A stretch of DNA of 64,000 nt from NCBI RefSeq assembly GCF_023228165.1, contig NZ_JALOBS010000018.1, positions 47,887 to 111,886 on the forward strand. Reading direction: 5' to 3'. Origin of the DNA: Methylomonas sp. (GTDB lineage: Bacteria; Pseudomonadota; Gammaproteobacteria; Methylococcales; Methylomonadaceae). Positions within the stretch are counted from its first letter, which is position 1. Each line of letters opens with the position of its first letter. Below the pieces are notes generated by a model. It was not told the origin of the DNA. It ran no database searches and saw only the letters and a program-made list of their open reading frames with translations. The translations under genes and the position numbers were made by a program. Positions 34,976 to 42,890 of the stretch are shown here, one piece after another.

Positions 34976-35325
34976 GATGGGTAAATGAATAAGGATACGG
35001 TCAAAAATAACTTTCCGGAATTCGGCTTACTGCGAATCACACGATTATTGTCCCTTCTTTGATAAAGAGGGGTAGGGGGGGTAAATAAATCCCCTTCGAT
35101 CCCCCTTTTTTAAAAGAGGGAAGTCATTGTTAGCAAAATCCAACCGTCTAACGTCAGTCCAGGCTGTCCGACGTGCTTCGCCGGTATTCGGCATATTCGA
35201 CGTTTTTCGATTATTACATTCAAGCTGGCCTAGGTAAGCGGCATAAATGGTAAAATAGGCCGCTGATCGCCTCTACGGCCCTGTTATACATCCATCTTTT
35301 GACTTTTCACTCACTCGATAATCCT
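34976..35325. repeat. Intergenic region with a GGGGTAGGGGGG/CCCCCTTTTT repeat
   Basis: No gene is seen in these 350 bases. Near 35051-35122 there is a purine-pyrimidine repeat: AAAGAGGGGTAGGGGGGG, a short spacer with TCCCCTTCGATCCCCC, and TTTTTTAAAAGAGGGAAG. The complementary G- and C-runs can fold into hairpins and resemble a common dispersed repeat seen in many bacterial genomes. The right part is a plausible promoter region for gpmI. Confidence 0.5.
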
Positions 35326-36969
35326 ATGAAATTAGAAAAATCCTCCCGTTTTTCCGCTTGTTCCGGCCCCGTCGTTACCATTGTGCTGGATGGTGTCGGC
35401 ATTTCTCCGCGCGAAGACGGCGATGCGGTCAAGACCGCCCGTACTCCGACTCTGGACCGGTTGATTGCAAGCTATCCGATGACCACATTGCTGGCGCACG
35501 GCAAAGCGGTCGGCATGCCTAGCGACGACGACATGGGTAATAGCGAGGTCGGTCATAACGCCATGGGCGCGGGCCGCGTGTTCGCCCAAGGCGCTAAACT
35601 GGTAGCGGAATCCATCACCAGCGGACACCTGTGGCAAGGCCAAGCCTGGCACGATGTCGTCGCTACCGCCAAACAAGGCGGCACCCTGCATTTCCTCGGC
35701 CTGTTTTCCGATGGTAACGTACATTCTCACATCGACCATTTGAAGGCGATGCTGGAACAAGCTAAAACCGAAGGCGTGGCTAAGGCACGCATTCATATTT
35801 TGCTGGACGGCCGCGATGTCGGCGAGACCTCGGCGCTGGATTATGTCGATCCGTTTGAAGCCTATCTGGACAGCTTGCGTAGTCCGGAATTCGACGTGGC
35901 GATTGCCTCCGGCGGCGGTCGCATGAGCATCACCATGGACCGCTACGAAGCGGACTGGAGCATGGTCAAACGCGGCTGGGATATTCATGTGCGCGCCGAA
36001 GGCCGGCAATTTGCCAACGCTCACCAGGCTATCGAAACCTACCGTAACGAAGCCCATGTCATCGATCAGGGTTTGCCCGGTTTCGTCATCGCCAAAAACG
36101 GCCAACCGTTAGGTCCTATCGTCGATGGCGATGCGGTAGTGTTCTTTAACTTCCGCGGCGACCGCTCCATAGAAATTTCCCGCGCCTTCATTGAAGAAGA
36201 ATTTGCCCCGTTCGAACGTGGCCCGCTGCCCAAAGTTACCTATGCCGGCATGATGCAGTACGACGGCGACACCCATTTGCCGCCGCGCTTTCTGGTGGAA
36301 CCGCCGGCCATCGACAGAACCATGGGCGAATATTTGGCCAAAAGCGGTGTTTCCCAATACGCCATCAGCGAAACCCAGAAATTCGGCCACGTCACCTATT
36401 TCTGGAACGGCAACCGCTCCGGCAAATTCGATGACGCACTGGAAACCTATGTGGAAATCCTTAGCGACGTGGTGCCTTTCGAACAACGCCCGTGGATGAA
36501 ATGCGCCGAAATCACCGACGCACTGATAGACGCTATTCGCAGCGGCAAACACCGCTACCTGCGGGTTAACTATGCCAATGGCGACATGGTCGGCCATACC
36601 GGCAATTTCGAGGCGGCGGTTACCGCCATGCAAGGCCTGGATTTGCAATTGGCTCGGCTGATACCCGTCATTTTGGCCGCCAACGGCACGGCGATTATCA
36701 CCGCCGACCACGGCAACGCCGATGAAATGTACGAACTGGATAAAAAAGGCAAGGTAACCCGTAACGCGGAAGGCCGCACCAAGGCCAAAACCTCGCACAC
36801 GTTAAACCCAGTACCGTTCGTGTTGGTTTCCGCCGATACGAATCCAGGCTATAAACTACGCCAGGATTTACCGGCGGCGGGCCTGTCCAATCTGGCCGCC
36901 ACCACCTTGAACCTGCTGGGCTTTGAAGCACCGACAGATTACGATGCCAGCTTGATCGAAGCGGTCTAA
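35326..36969 (+). CDS. gpmI: 2,3-bisphosphoglycerate-independent phosphoglycerate mutase
   Basis: A 547-residue enzyme interconverting 3- and 2-phosphoglycerate in glycolysis. The alkaline-phosphatase-type metal site starts at VLDGVGIS (about 19-26). The phosphorylated serine lies in GNSEVGHNAMGAGR. Other ligands are in HIDHL, NFRGDR, NYANGDMVGHTG and ITADHGNADEM near the C-terminus. It ends with a normal C-terminal helix. The ATG is chosen over an in-frame TTG 27 bases earlier. It is a single gene, with REP-like repeats directly after it. Confidence 0.96.
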   Translation: MKLEKSSRFSACSGPVVTIVLDGVGISPREDGDAVKTARTPTLDRLIASYPMTTLLAHGKAVGMPSDDDMGNSEVGHNAMGAGRVFAQGAKLVAESITSGHLWQGQAWHDVVATAKQGGTLHFLGLFSDGNVHSHIDHLKAMLEQAKTEGVAKARIHILLDGRDVGETSALDYVDPFEAYLDSLRSPEFDVAIASGGGRMSITMDRYEADWSMVKRGWDIHVRAEGRQFANAHQAIETYRNEAHVIDQGLPGFVIAKNGQPLGPIVDGDAVVFFNFRGDRSIEISRAFIEEEFAPFERGPLPKVTYAGMMQYDGDTHLPPRFLVEPPAIDRTMGEYLAKSGVSQYAISETQKFGHVTYFWNGNRSGKFDDALETYVEILSDVVPFEQRPWMKCAEITDALIDAIRSGKHRYLRVNYANGDMVGHTGNFEAAVTAMQGLDLQLARLIPVILAANGTAIITADHGNADEMYELDKKGKVTRNAEGRTKAKTSHTLNPVPFVLVSADTNPGYKLRQDLPAAGLSNLAATTLNLLGFEAPTDYDASLIEAV

Positions 36970-36987
36970 AGCCATAAAGCGAGTCGG

Positions 36988-37148
36988 GTAGCGTGGGCAC
37001 GGTTTTTGTGTCCACGCGGAATTGAGGCTTGAATAAACGATGTTTAGCCGGGTTCCCACGCGCAGCGTGGGAACCCAGATTTCGCCGCGCTGCGGCGAGA
37101 AAGTCGGGTAGTCGGGTAGGGTGGGCACGGTTTTTGTGCCCACAATGC
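36988..37148. repeat. Cluster of three REP-like hairpins after gpmI
   Basis: Two copies of the GTGGGCACGGTTTTTGTG(C/T)CCAC repeat (36992-37017 and 37121-37143) flank a different near-perfect inverted repeat, GGGTTCCCACGC and GCGTGGGAACCC (37050-37076). The same GTGGGCAC family occurs at the left end of the window. Following it, 37149-37385 holds no supported gene. Confidence 0.7.
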
Positions 37149-37385
37149 AGCGCTGCGACTAATAGCTAGACAAAGAGCGGCGACTTTGGTCACGGGCAAA
37201 AACCGGTCAAAACGCCACCATCCCAATCTATCCCCGTAAGATATTGCTAGCCAATCCGCCCATATTAAAGGTATCTGATGTAGTGCGGTCGGCGTCTGAT
37301 ACTGACACTACCTTCTTGTTGTGGCGTCATTTTGGTGACAGCGTTATACTGAGCAGAACATTCCGTTTAAACGCAGGTAAACACT

Positions 37386-37697
37386 ATGGAACACGCCACA
37401 GCCAAGCAAGACCGTATCGGCGCTCGTGTCCCGCATGAGGTTTACCAAACATTGTGTCGTGCCGCCGAACTGAGCGGCGCCACGGTCAATCAGTTTTTAG
37501 TGCAGTCGGCTTTAAAAGAAGCTCAGGCCGTTATCGAGCGCGAAGAAGTGATCCGTTTGTCCCCTCGCGACTGGAATTGGTTGCTTGATCTGATGGAAAA
37601 CCCGTCGCAACCCAACGCCAAGCTGCAGGCCGCTATGCAGCGCTATCGAGATGCCAAACAAAACGATGCGGATAATACCTTTAACTGGGGACCATGA
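37386..37697 (+). CDS. DUF1778 family antitoxin (TacA-like)
   Basis: A 103-residue protein with an N-terminal ribbon-helix-helix: RIGARVPHEVYQTLCRAAELSGATVNQFLVQSALKEAQ (about 10-47). The C-terminal tail contains LSPRDWNWLLDLMENPSQPN, which in TacA proteins wraps the toxin. It would bind operator DNA and the acetyltransferase toxin encoded next, and it overlaps the toxin gene. Confidence 0.9.
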   Translation: MEHATAKQDRIGARVPHEVYQTLCRAAELSGATVNQFLVQSALKEAQAVIEREEVIRLSPRDWNWLLDLMENPSQPNAKLQAAMQRYRDAKQNDADNTFNWGP

Positions 37698-38151
37698 TAG
37701 TCAAAGGTTTGATTGCGGCTGCGAAGAACTGAATGACTGGTTGCGAAAGGTTGCTCGCCAGCATCAGGACAAAGGCTTGTCCAAAACCTTTGTGGCTATC
37801 GACGAAGCCAAGCCAACTGAAATCTGTGCTTATTACGCACTCACACTAGCCGAACTTGAAAATCGCCATCTGCCTGACGCGTGGCGCAAGAAACTGCCTC
37901 GCCGCATACCTGGTGTGCGATTGGGTCGGTTAGCCGTCGACCAGACGTTCCAAAATAAAGGGCTGGGGGAGTTGCTATTGATTGATGCCTTGATGCGCGC
38001 GCGGCCTATTCACAGCGAGGCAGGCGGCATCGGCTTGTTTGTCGACGCCATCGATGAATCAGCGGCTGGTTACTATCGACGCTTTGGATTCGAAGTGTCC
38101 CCGGACAATCCGCTGTTGCTATTCTTGTCTAGCACAGCAATTGACAGGTAA
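37651..38151 (+). CDS. GNAT-type toxin (TacT-like acetyltransferase)
   Basis: A 166-residue GCN5-type N-acetyltransferase. FDCGCEELNDWLRKVARQHQDKGLSKTFVA near the N-terminus is typical of TacT-type toxins that acetylate charged tRNAs. The acetyl-CoA site is in VRLGRLAVDQTFQNKGLGELLLIDA, with a Q/R-x-x-G-x-G pattern (QNKGLG). The C-terminal YYRRFGF matches the family. The start is uncertain: ATG at 37651, or the in-frame ATG 15 bases later, both overlapping the antitoxin gene. It forms a two-gene TA module. Confidence 0.88.
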   Translation: MPNKTMRIIPLTGDHDSQRFDCGCEELNDWLRKVARQHQDKGLSKTFVAIDEAKPTEICAYYALTLAELENRHLPDAWRKKLPRRIPGVRLGRLAVDQTFQNKGLGELLLIDALMRARPIHSEAGGIGLFVDAIDESAAGYYRRFGFEVSPDNPLLLFLSSTAIDR

Positions 38152-38164
38152 AGGAGATACAACA

Positions 38165-38251
38165 ATGATTTCTGACCGCACACACTGGAACTTAAGGTTT
38201 CCACCAGCAAATAAGCATTGGTGCTCATACCATTGTTGCGACTCAAATTAG
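38165..38251 (+). CDS. Possible short ORF upstream of hsdR (uncertain)
   Basis: A 28-codon frame beginning MISDRTHWNLRF and rich in Cys and His at its end. It has a strong AGGAG site 8 bases before its ATG, which is the main reason to list it. There is no similarity that I recognise. It could be a truncated gene start left between the TA module and hsdR, or a leader peptide. Confidence 0.25.
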   Translation: MISDRTHWNLRFPPANKHWCSYHCCDSN

Positions 38252-38262
38252 GACTTTTCCCA

Positions 38263-40608
38263 ATGGACTGCAAAGATAAAAAAGCCCTTAGCGAAACCGA
38301 CATCTGCGATTTGTTCATTACCCCCGCTATCCGCGATGCCGGTTGGGATGCCATGCGGCAGATCAGACGAGAAGTGACCTTAACCCCTGGCCCTATCGTC
38401 GTTAGAGGCAATATATCCTCGCGCAATAAGAAGAAGAAAAAATTCGCCGACTATGTGCTGTACTGGGAGCCTAGCGTACCGGTGGCAGTGGTCGAGGCCA
38501 AAGACAACAAACACACAGTCAGTCACGGCCTGCAACAAGCCTTGGGTTATGCAGACATTCTGCAAGTACCCAGCGCCTTCAGCTCTAACGGCGACGCCTT
38601 TGCTGCACATAATAAAGTACCCTCCGAGGGCGAAGACATCGAAACAGAACTGTCGCTAACCGCATTCTTGTCACCTGAGCAACTTTGGCAACGCTACAAA
38701 CAATTTCGCGGCATAGCCGACCAACACGAAAAGCTGGTCATTCAACCCTATTACGAAGACAGTTCCAGCAAAGAACCCCGCTATTACCAAGTCGAAGCCA
38801 TCAATCGCACCATCGAAGCCGTCGCCAACGAGCAAAATCGCGTTTTGTTAGTCATGGCCACCGGCACCGGCAAAACCTACACCACCTTCCAAATCATCTG
38901 GCGACTGTGGAAGGCCAAGCGAGTTAAACGCATCCTATTTTTGGCAGACCGTAACATTTTGGTCGATCAAACCCTAGTCAACGACTTCAAGCCGTTCGGT
39001 TCGGTGATGACCAAAATCAAAAACCGCAAAATCGACCCGGCGTACGAAATTTACCTGGGCCTCTATCAAGCCATCACCGGCCCGGCAGAAGAAGACAAAA
39101 TCTTCAAAAACGTCTCGCCCGACTTTTTCGACATGATAGTCATCGACGAATGCCACCGTGGCAGCGCTGCAGATGATTCGGCCTGGCGGGAAATCCTGGA
39201 TTATTTCAACGACGCCATTCAACTGGGTCTAACCGCCACCCCCAAAGAAACCAGATACGTCTCCAGCACCGATTACTTCGGCAAACCGGTTTACACCTAC
39301 AGCCTCAAACAAGGCATCGAAGACGGCTTTCTCGCACCCTACAAGGTGGTGCGCATCGACATCGACAAGGACATCCACGGCTGGACGCCGCCGCAAGGCA
39401 TGATCGACGATTTAGGCAACGCTATCGAAAGCCGCACCTACAACCAAGCCGACATGGATCGAATTTTGGTACTCAACCAGCGCACCAAGCTGGTGGCCAA
39501 ACGCGTGATGAAATACCTGTTGGCGACCGACCCTTACGCCAAAACCATCATCTTTTGCGAAGACATCGACCATGCCGAACGCATGCGCGTGGCCATCGTC
39601 AACGCCGCCGGCAAGTTGGCAATCGATAACCCCAAATACGTGATGCGCATTACCGGCGACAGCGTGGAAGGCAAAGCCGAACTGGACAACTTTATCGACC
39701 CGGAAAGCACATTCCCAGTCATTGCCACCACCTCGGAATTACTCACTACCGGCGTCGATGCCAAAACCTGCAAGCTGATTGTGCTGGATAAAACCATCAG
39801 CTCTATGACCGTGTTCAAACAAATCATTGGTCGAGGCACCCGTATCGACGAAGAATTCGGCAAATTCTTCTTTACCATCATGGATTTCAAAAAAGCCACC
39901 GAACTGTTTCGCGATCCGGATTTTGACGGCGAACCGGTAGTGATTTACGAACCCGACGACGAAGACGACCCCGTGCCACCCGATCCGGAACCCGAAGATG
40001 AGACCGATGGCGGTGAAATCGAAGAACCAACCGGCATTTACAAGTTCCGCGTCAGTGGCATCCCAGTCAAAATACTTGCCGAGCGGGTCGAATATCTGGG
40101 GCCTGATGGTACCCTGATTACAGAATCCTACCGCGACTTCACTCGCAAACAGATTCAGTCGGAATTCGCATCGTTAGATGATTTTCTCAACAGCTGGCAT
40201 AGTGCCAAAAAGAAACAGGCCATTATCGATCTACTGGAAGACTACGGCATCGTCTTAGACAACCTAGCTGCGGAAGTCGGCAAGGATTACGGCGACTTTG
40301 ACTTGATCGCCCACATCGCTTACGACCAGCCGCCGTTAACCCGTAAGGAACGCGCCAACAATGTCAAAAAGCGCAACTACTTCACCAAATACGGCGAGCA
40401 GGCCAGAGCCGTATTAACCGCCTTGCTGGATAAATACGCCGATGAAGGCATCGCCAGTATTGAAAGCGCCAAAGTGCTCAAGCTCAAACCCTTCAGCGAC
40501 ATCGGCACCCCGGTAGAAATCATCAACCAAGTCTTTGGCGGTAAGGATAGTTACGAATCCGCCCTCCAGGAATTAGAATGGGCGCTTTACGATAACCAAT
40601 CGCGATAA
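38263..40608 (+). CDS. hsdR: Type I restriction enzyme R subunit (EcoEI-type)
   Basis: A 781-residue motor and nuclease subunit. The N-terminal nuclease region has KKFADYVLYWEPSVPVAVVEAKD with the D...E-x-K catalytic pattern and a following QALGYAD. The helicase motifs are MATGTGKTYT (Walker A), VIDECHRG (DECH box), GLTATP (motif III) and QIIGRGTRID (motif VI). A C-terminal EcoEI_R_C-type region follows an acidic linker. It cleaves DNA away from unmodified sites, together with HsdM and HsdS. The ATG 45 bases after an upstream alternative is used. A DUF559 gene lies between it and hsdM. Confidence 0.94.
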   Translation: MDCKDKKALSETDICDLFITPAIRDAGWDAMRQIRREVTLTPGPIVVRGNISSRNKKKKKFADYVLYWEPSVPVAVVEAKDNKHTVSHGLQQALGYADILQVPSAFSSNGDAFAAHNKVPSEGEDIETELSLTAFLSPEQLWQRYKQFRGIADQHEKLVIQPYYEDSSSKEPRYYQVEAINRTIEAVANEQNRVLLVMATGTGKTYTTFQIIWRLWKAKRVKRILFLADRNILVDQTLVNDFKPFGSVMTKIKNRKIDPAYEIYLGLYQAITGPAEEDKIFKNVSPDFFDMIVIDECHRGSAADDSAWREILDYFNDAIQLGLTATPKETRYVSSTDYFGKPVYTYSLKQGIEDGFLAPYKVVRIDIDKDIHGWTPPQGMIDDLGNAIESRTYNQADMDRILVLNQRTKLVAKRVMKYLLATDPYAKTIIFCEDIDHAERMRVAIVNAAGKLAIDNPKYVMRITGDSVEGKAELDNFIDPESTFPVIATTSELLTTGVDAKTCKLIVLDKTISSMTVFKQIIGRGTRIDEEFGKFFFTIMDFKKATELFRDPDFDGEPVVIYEPDDEDDPVPPDPEPEDETDGGEIEEPTGIYKFRVSGIPVKILAERVEYLGPDGTLITESYRDFTRKQIQSEFASLDDFLNSWHSAKKKQAIIDLLEDYGIVLDNLAAEVGKDYGDFDLIAHIAYDQPPLTRKERANNVKKRNYFTKYGEQARAVLTALLDKYADEGIASIESAKVLKLKPFSDIGTPVEIINQVFGGKDSYESALQELEWALYDNQSR

Positions 40609-40615
40609 TGGCAGT

Positions 40616-40706
40616 TCCTTCTCCCTCGGGGAGAAGGTTAGGATGAGGGGAATAAAATTAATTTTAATCTCCTCACCCCGACCCTCTCCATCAGGAGAGG
40701 GGGAGG
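40616..40706. repeat. Inverted REP pair of the CTCTCC/GGAGAG family
   Basis: Two copies of a hairpin repeat face each other. The left is CCTTCTCCC...GGGAGAAGG followed by TTAGGATGAGGGG. The right is CCTCACCCCGACCCTCTCC with GGAGAGGG. Related copies are at 41075-41187, 42692-42840, 42973-43008, 44771-44805 and 62899-62997. The head-to-head arrangement is that of a REPIN. Confidence 0.75.
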
Positions 40707-40729
40707 ATATCGAGTTAGTAGAATAAAAC

Positions 40730-41071
40730 ATGGACTTAATCACCAACGCCCGCAGCCTCAGAAAAAACCAAACCGATATCGAAAAGTTACTTTGGCAATA
40801 CTTACGTAATCGCCACCTGCTTGGACATAAATTTAGAAGGCAGTTTGCAATTGAACCTTATATCGTCGATTTTGTTTGTCTGGAGTTAAAATTGATAGTT
40901 GAACTGGACGGCGGACAACATGCAGAACAGATCGAATATGACCAGTATCGCACGCAACAACTGCAACAACGCGGCTTTAAAGTGCTGCGTTTTTGGAACA
41001 ACGAAGTACTGCAAAACACCACCGGTGTTTTAGAAGTCATCAGGATGGCGATTTTAAATATTTTAGATTAA
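40730..41071 (+). CDS. DUF559 domain protein (endonuclease-like)
   Basis: A 113-residue protein with the DUF559 pattern: RKNQTDIEKLLWQYLRNRHLLGHKFRRQ (about 11-38), YIVDFVCLELKLIVELDGGQH (about 44-64) and the ending GFKVLRFWNNEVL. The fold is that of very-short-patch-repair-like PD-(D/E)xK nucleases, with D in VDFVC and E in VELDGGQH as metal ligands. DUF559 genes are often found near restriction-modification genes and as isolated accessory genes. Its role here is unproved. It lies between hsdR and hsdM and is enclosed by REP pairs. Confidence 0.87.
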   Translation: MDLITNARSLRKNQTDIEKLLWQYLRNRHLLGHKFRRQFAIEPYIVDFVCLELKLIVELDGGQHAEQIEYDQYRTQQLQQRGFKVLRFWNNEVLQNTTGVLEVIRMAILNILD

Positions 41072-41074
41072 CAG

Positions 41075-41187
41075 CTCCTTCTCCCTCCGGGAGAAGGTAG
41101 GGATGAGGGGGTCAAAAAACGCTCTGGCTTTTTAATTTCCCCTCACCCAACCCTCTCCTTTATGCCCTTTGGGTGCTCCGGAGAGGG
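41075..41187. repeat. Inverted REP pair with a 19-base insertion in one loop
   Basis: The same hairpin family as at 40616. The right copy differs from the others: between CCCTCTCC and CCGGAGAGGG it holds an extra TTTATGCCCTTTGGGTGCT (41159-41177). That insert matches the TTTACCC...GGGCATAA element found elsewhere. Confidence 0.7.
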
Positions 41188-41214
41188 CTTTAAAACACAG
41201 GACAAATAACCAAC

Positions 41215-42684
41215 ATGAGTAACGTTTCCGGCATCATCAAATCCATCCAAGACATCATGCGCAAAGATGTCGGCGTCGATGGCGACGCCCAGCGCATCAG
41301 TCAATTGGTGTGGATGTTTTTCTTAAAAATCTTCGATGACCGTGAAGCCGAACTGGAATTGATAGAAGACGACTACCAATCGCCATTGCCCAACCACCTG
41401 CGTTGGCGCAACTGGGCCAAAAACCCGGAAGGCATGACCGGTGACGAACTAGCCGATTTCGTCAACCTGCAACTATTCCCCACCTTAAAAGACAAACTGC
41501 CGCTGCACGGCCCCACCGGCCAGCGCGCCCAAGTGGTGCGCGACGTATTTGAAGACGCCTACAACTATATGAAGTCCGGCACCCTGATGCGGCAGGTGAT
41601 CAACAAAATCTGCGAAATCGACTTCAACAACACCGCCGACCGCCACACTTTCGGCAGCATCTACGAACAAATCCTTAAAGACCTGCAAAGTGCCGGTAAT
41701 GCCGGCGAGTTCTACACCCCGCGTGCCGTCACCCGTTTCATCGTCGACCGCATCGACCCCAAACTGCACGAAACGGTACTCGACCCGGCTTGCGGCACCG
41801 GCGGCTTTTTGGCTTGCACTATCGACCACAAACGCGAACATTACCGCAAAACCGGCGCAGACGAAGAAACTCTGCAAGCCTCGATTAACGGCGTCGAGAA
41901 AAAAGCCCTGCCGCACATGCTCTGCATCACCAACATGATATTGCACGGCATCGACACACCCACCAATATCCGCCACGACAACACCCTCAGCCGGCCGTAT
42001 AAGGATTACAGCAACAAAGATAGAGTCGATGTCATCGTCACCAACCCGCCATTCGGCGGCATGGAAGAAGACGGCATCGAAAACAACTTTCCGGCACACC
42101 TGCGCACCCGCGAAACCGCCGACCTGTTCATGGCCTTGATCATCAAATTGCTTAAAGAGCATGGTCGCGCCGCCGTGGTATTACCGGACGGTTTTCTATT
42201 CGGCGAAGGCATGAAAACCCGCTTGAAGGAAACCTTGCTGACCGAATGCAACCTGCACACGATTGTTAGATTGCCCAACGGCGTGTTCAACCCCTACACC
42301 GGCATCAAAACCAACATCCTGTTTTTCAGCAAGGGCGGCCCCACTGAGCAGGTTTGGTATTACGAACATCCTTATCCGGACGGCGTTAAAAGCTATAACA
42401 AAACCAAACCCATGCGTTTCGAAGAATTTCAAACCGAAATCGACTGGTGGGGCGATGCCGACGACGGCTTTGCCGCCCGCGTGCAAACCGAACAGGCATG
42501 GAAAGTCTCATTCGACGACATCAAAGCCCGCAACTACAACCTGGACATCAAAAACCCGCACGTCGGCGAGCAAGTCAGCCACGACCCGGAAGAACTGTTG
42601 CAGTTATATGCCCAACAGCAACAGGAAATCGGCCAATTGCGCGAACAGCTCAAAGCCGCATTGCAGCACGCCTTGCAACGCTAA
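41215..42684 (+). CDS. hsdM: Type I restriction enzyme M subunit (N6-adenine methylase)
   Basis: A 489-residue methyltransferase. The N-terminal HsdM helical domain is followed by the catalytic domain with AdoMet motif I DPACGTGGFL (about 190-199), the adenine-specific motif IV NPPFGG (about 275-280), and the C-terminal coil region (EIGQLREQLKAALQHAL) that contacts HsdS. It methylates adenine in the site recognised by HsdS and protects host DNA. It lies between the REP pairs, upstream of hsdS. Confidence 0.95.
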   Translation: MSNVSGIIKSIQDIMRKDVGVDGDAQRISQLVWMFFLKIFDDREAELELIEDDYQSPLPNHLRWRNWAKNPEGMTGDELADFVNLQLFPTLKDKLPLHGPTGQRAQVVRDVFEDAYNYMKSGTLMRQVINKICEIDFNNTADRHTFGSIYEQILKDLQSAGNAGEFYTPRAVTRFIVDRIDPKLHETVLDPACGTGGFLACTIDHKREHYRKTGADEETLQASINGVEKKALPHMLCITNMILHGIDTPTNIRHDNTLSRPYKDYSNKDRVDVIVTNPPFGGMEEDGIENNFPAHLRTRETADLFMALIIKLLKEHGRAAVVLPDGFLFGEGMKTRLKETLLTECNLHTIVRLPNGVFNPYTGIKTNILFFSKGGPTEQVWYYEHPYPDGVKSYNKTKPMRFEEFQTEIDWWGDADDGFAARVQTEQAWKVSFDDIKARNYNLDIKNPHVGEQVSHDPEELLQLYAQQQQEIGQLREQLKAALQHALQR

Positions 42685-42691
42685 CAATAAA

Positions 42692-42840
42692 TCCCCTCTC
42701 CCAGTGGGAAAGGGCTAGGGTGAGGGTGTTTTAAATCAATGCGAAGCCGCAATGATCGACTTTTGGCAAGTGGCACAAGAATAAAGCCACAGCTTTTAAT
42801 TTCCCCTCACTCCAACCCTCTCCCTTCGGAGAGGGAGCAG
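42692..42840. repeat. Inverted REP pair between hsdM and hsdS
   Basis: CCCCTCTCCC...GGGCTAGGGTGAGGG on the left and CCCTCACTCCAACCCTCTCCC...GGAGAGGGAG on the right form another facing pair. About 80 bases of spacer lie between them. No gene fits here. The pair follows the hsdM stop immediately. Confidence 0.7.
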
Positions 42841-42890
42841 GCAATCCCAAGCCGAAAACTCAATTGACTATCGAACAGTAAACAATCTCA

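Noticed and set aside
35332..36105. A long reverse frame opposite gpmI
   Set aside because: It mirrors the GC-rich codons of gpmI. The forward frame has all catalytic motifs of the enzyme.
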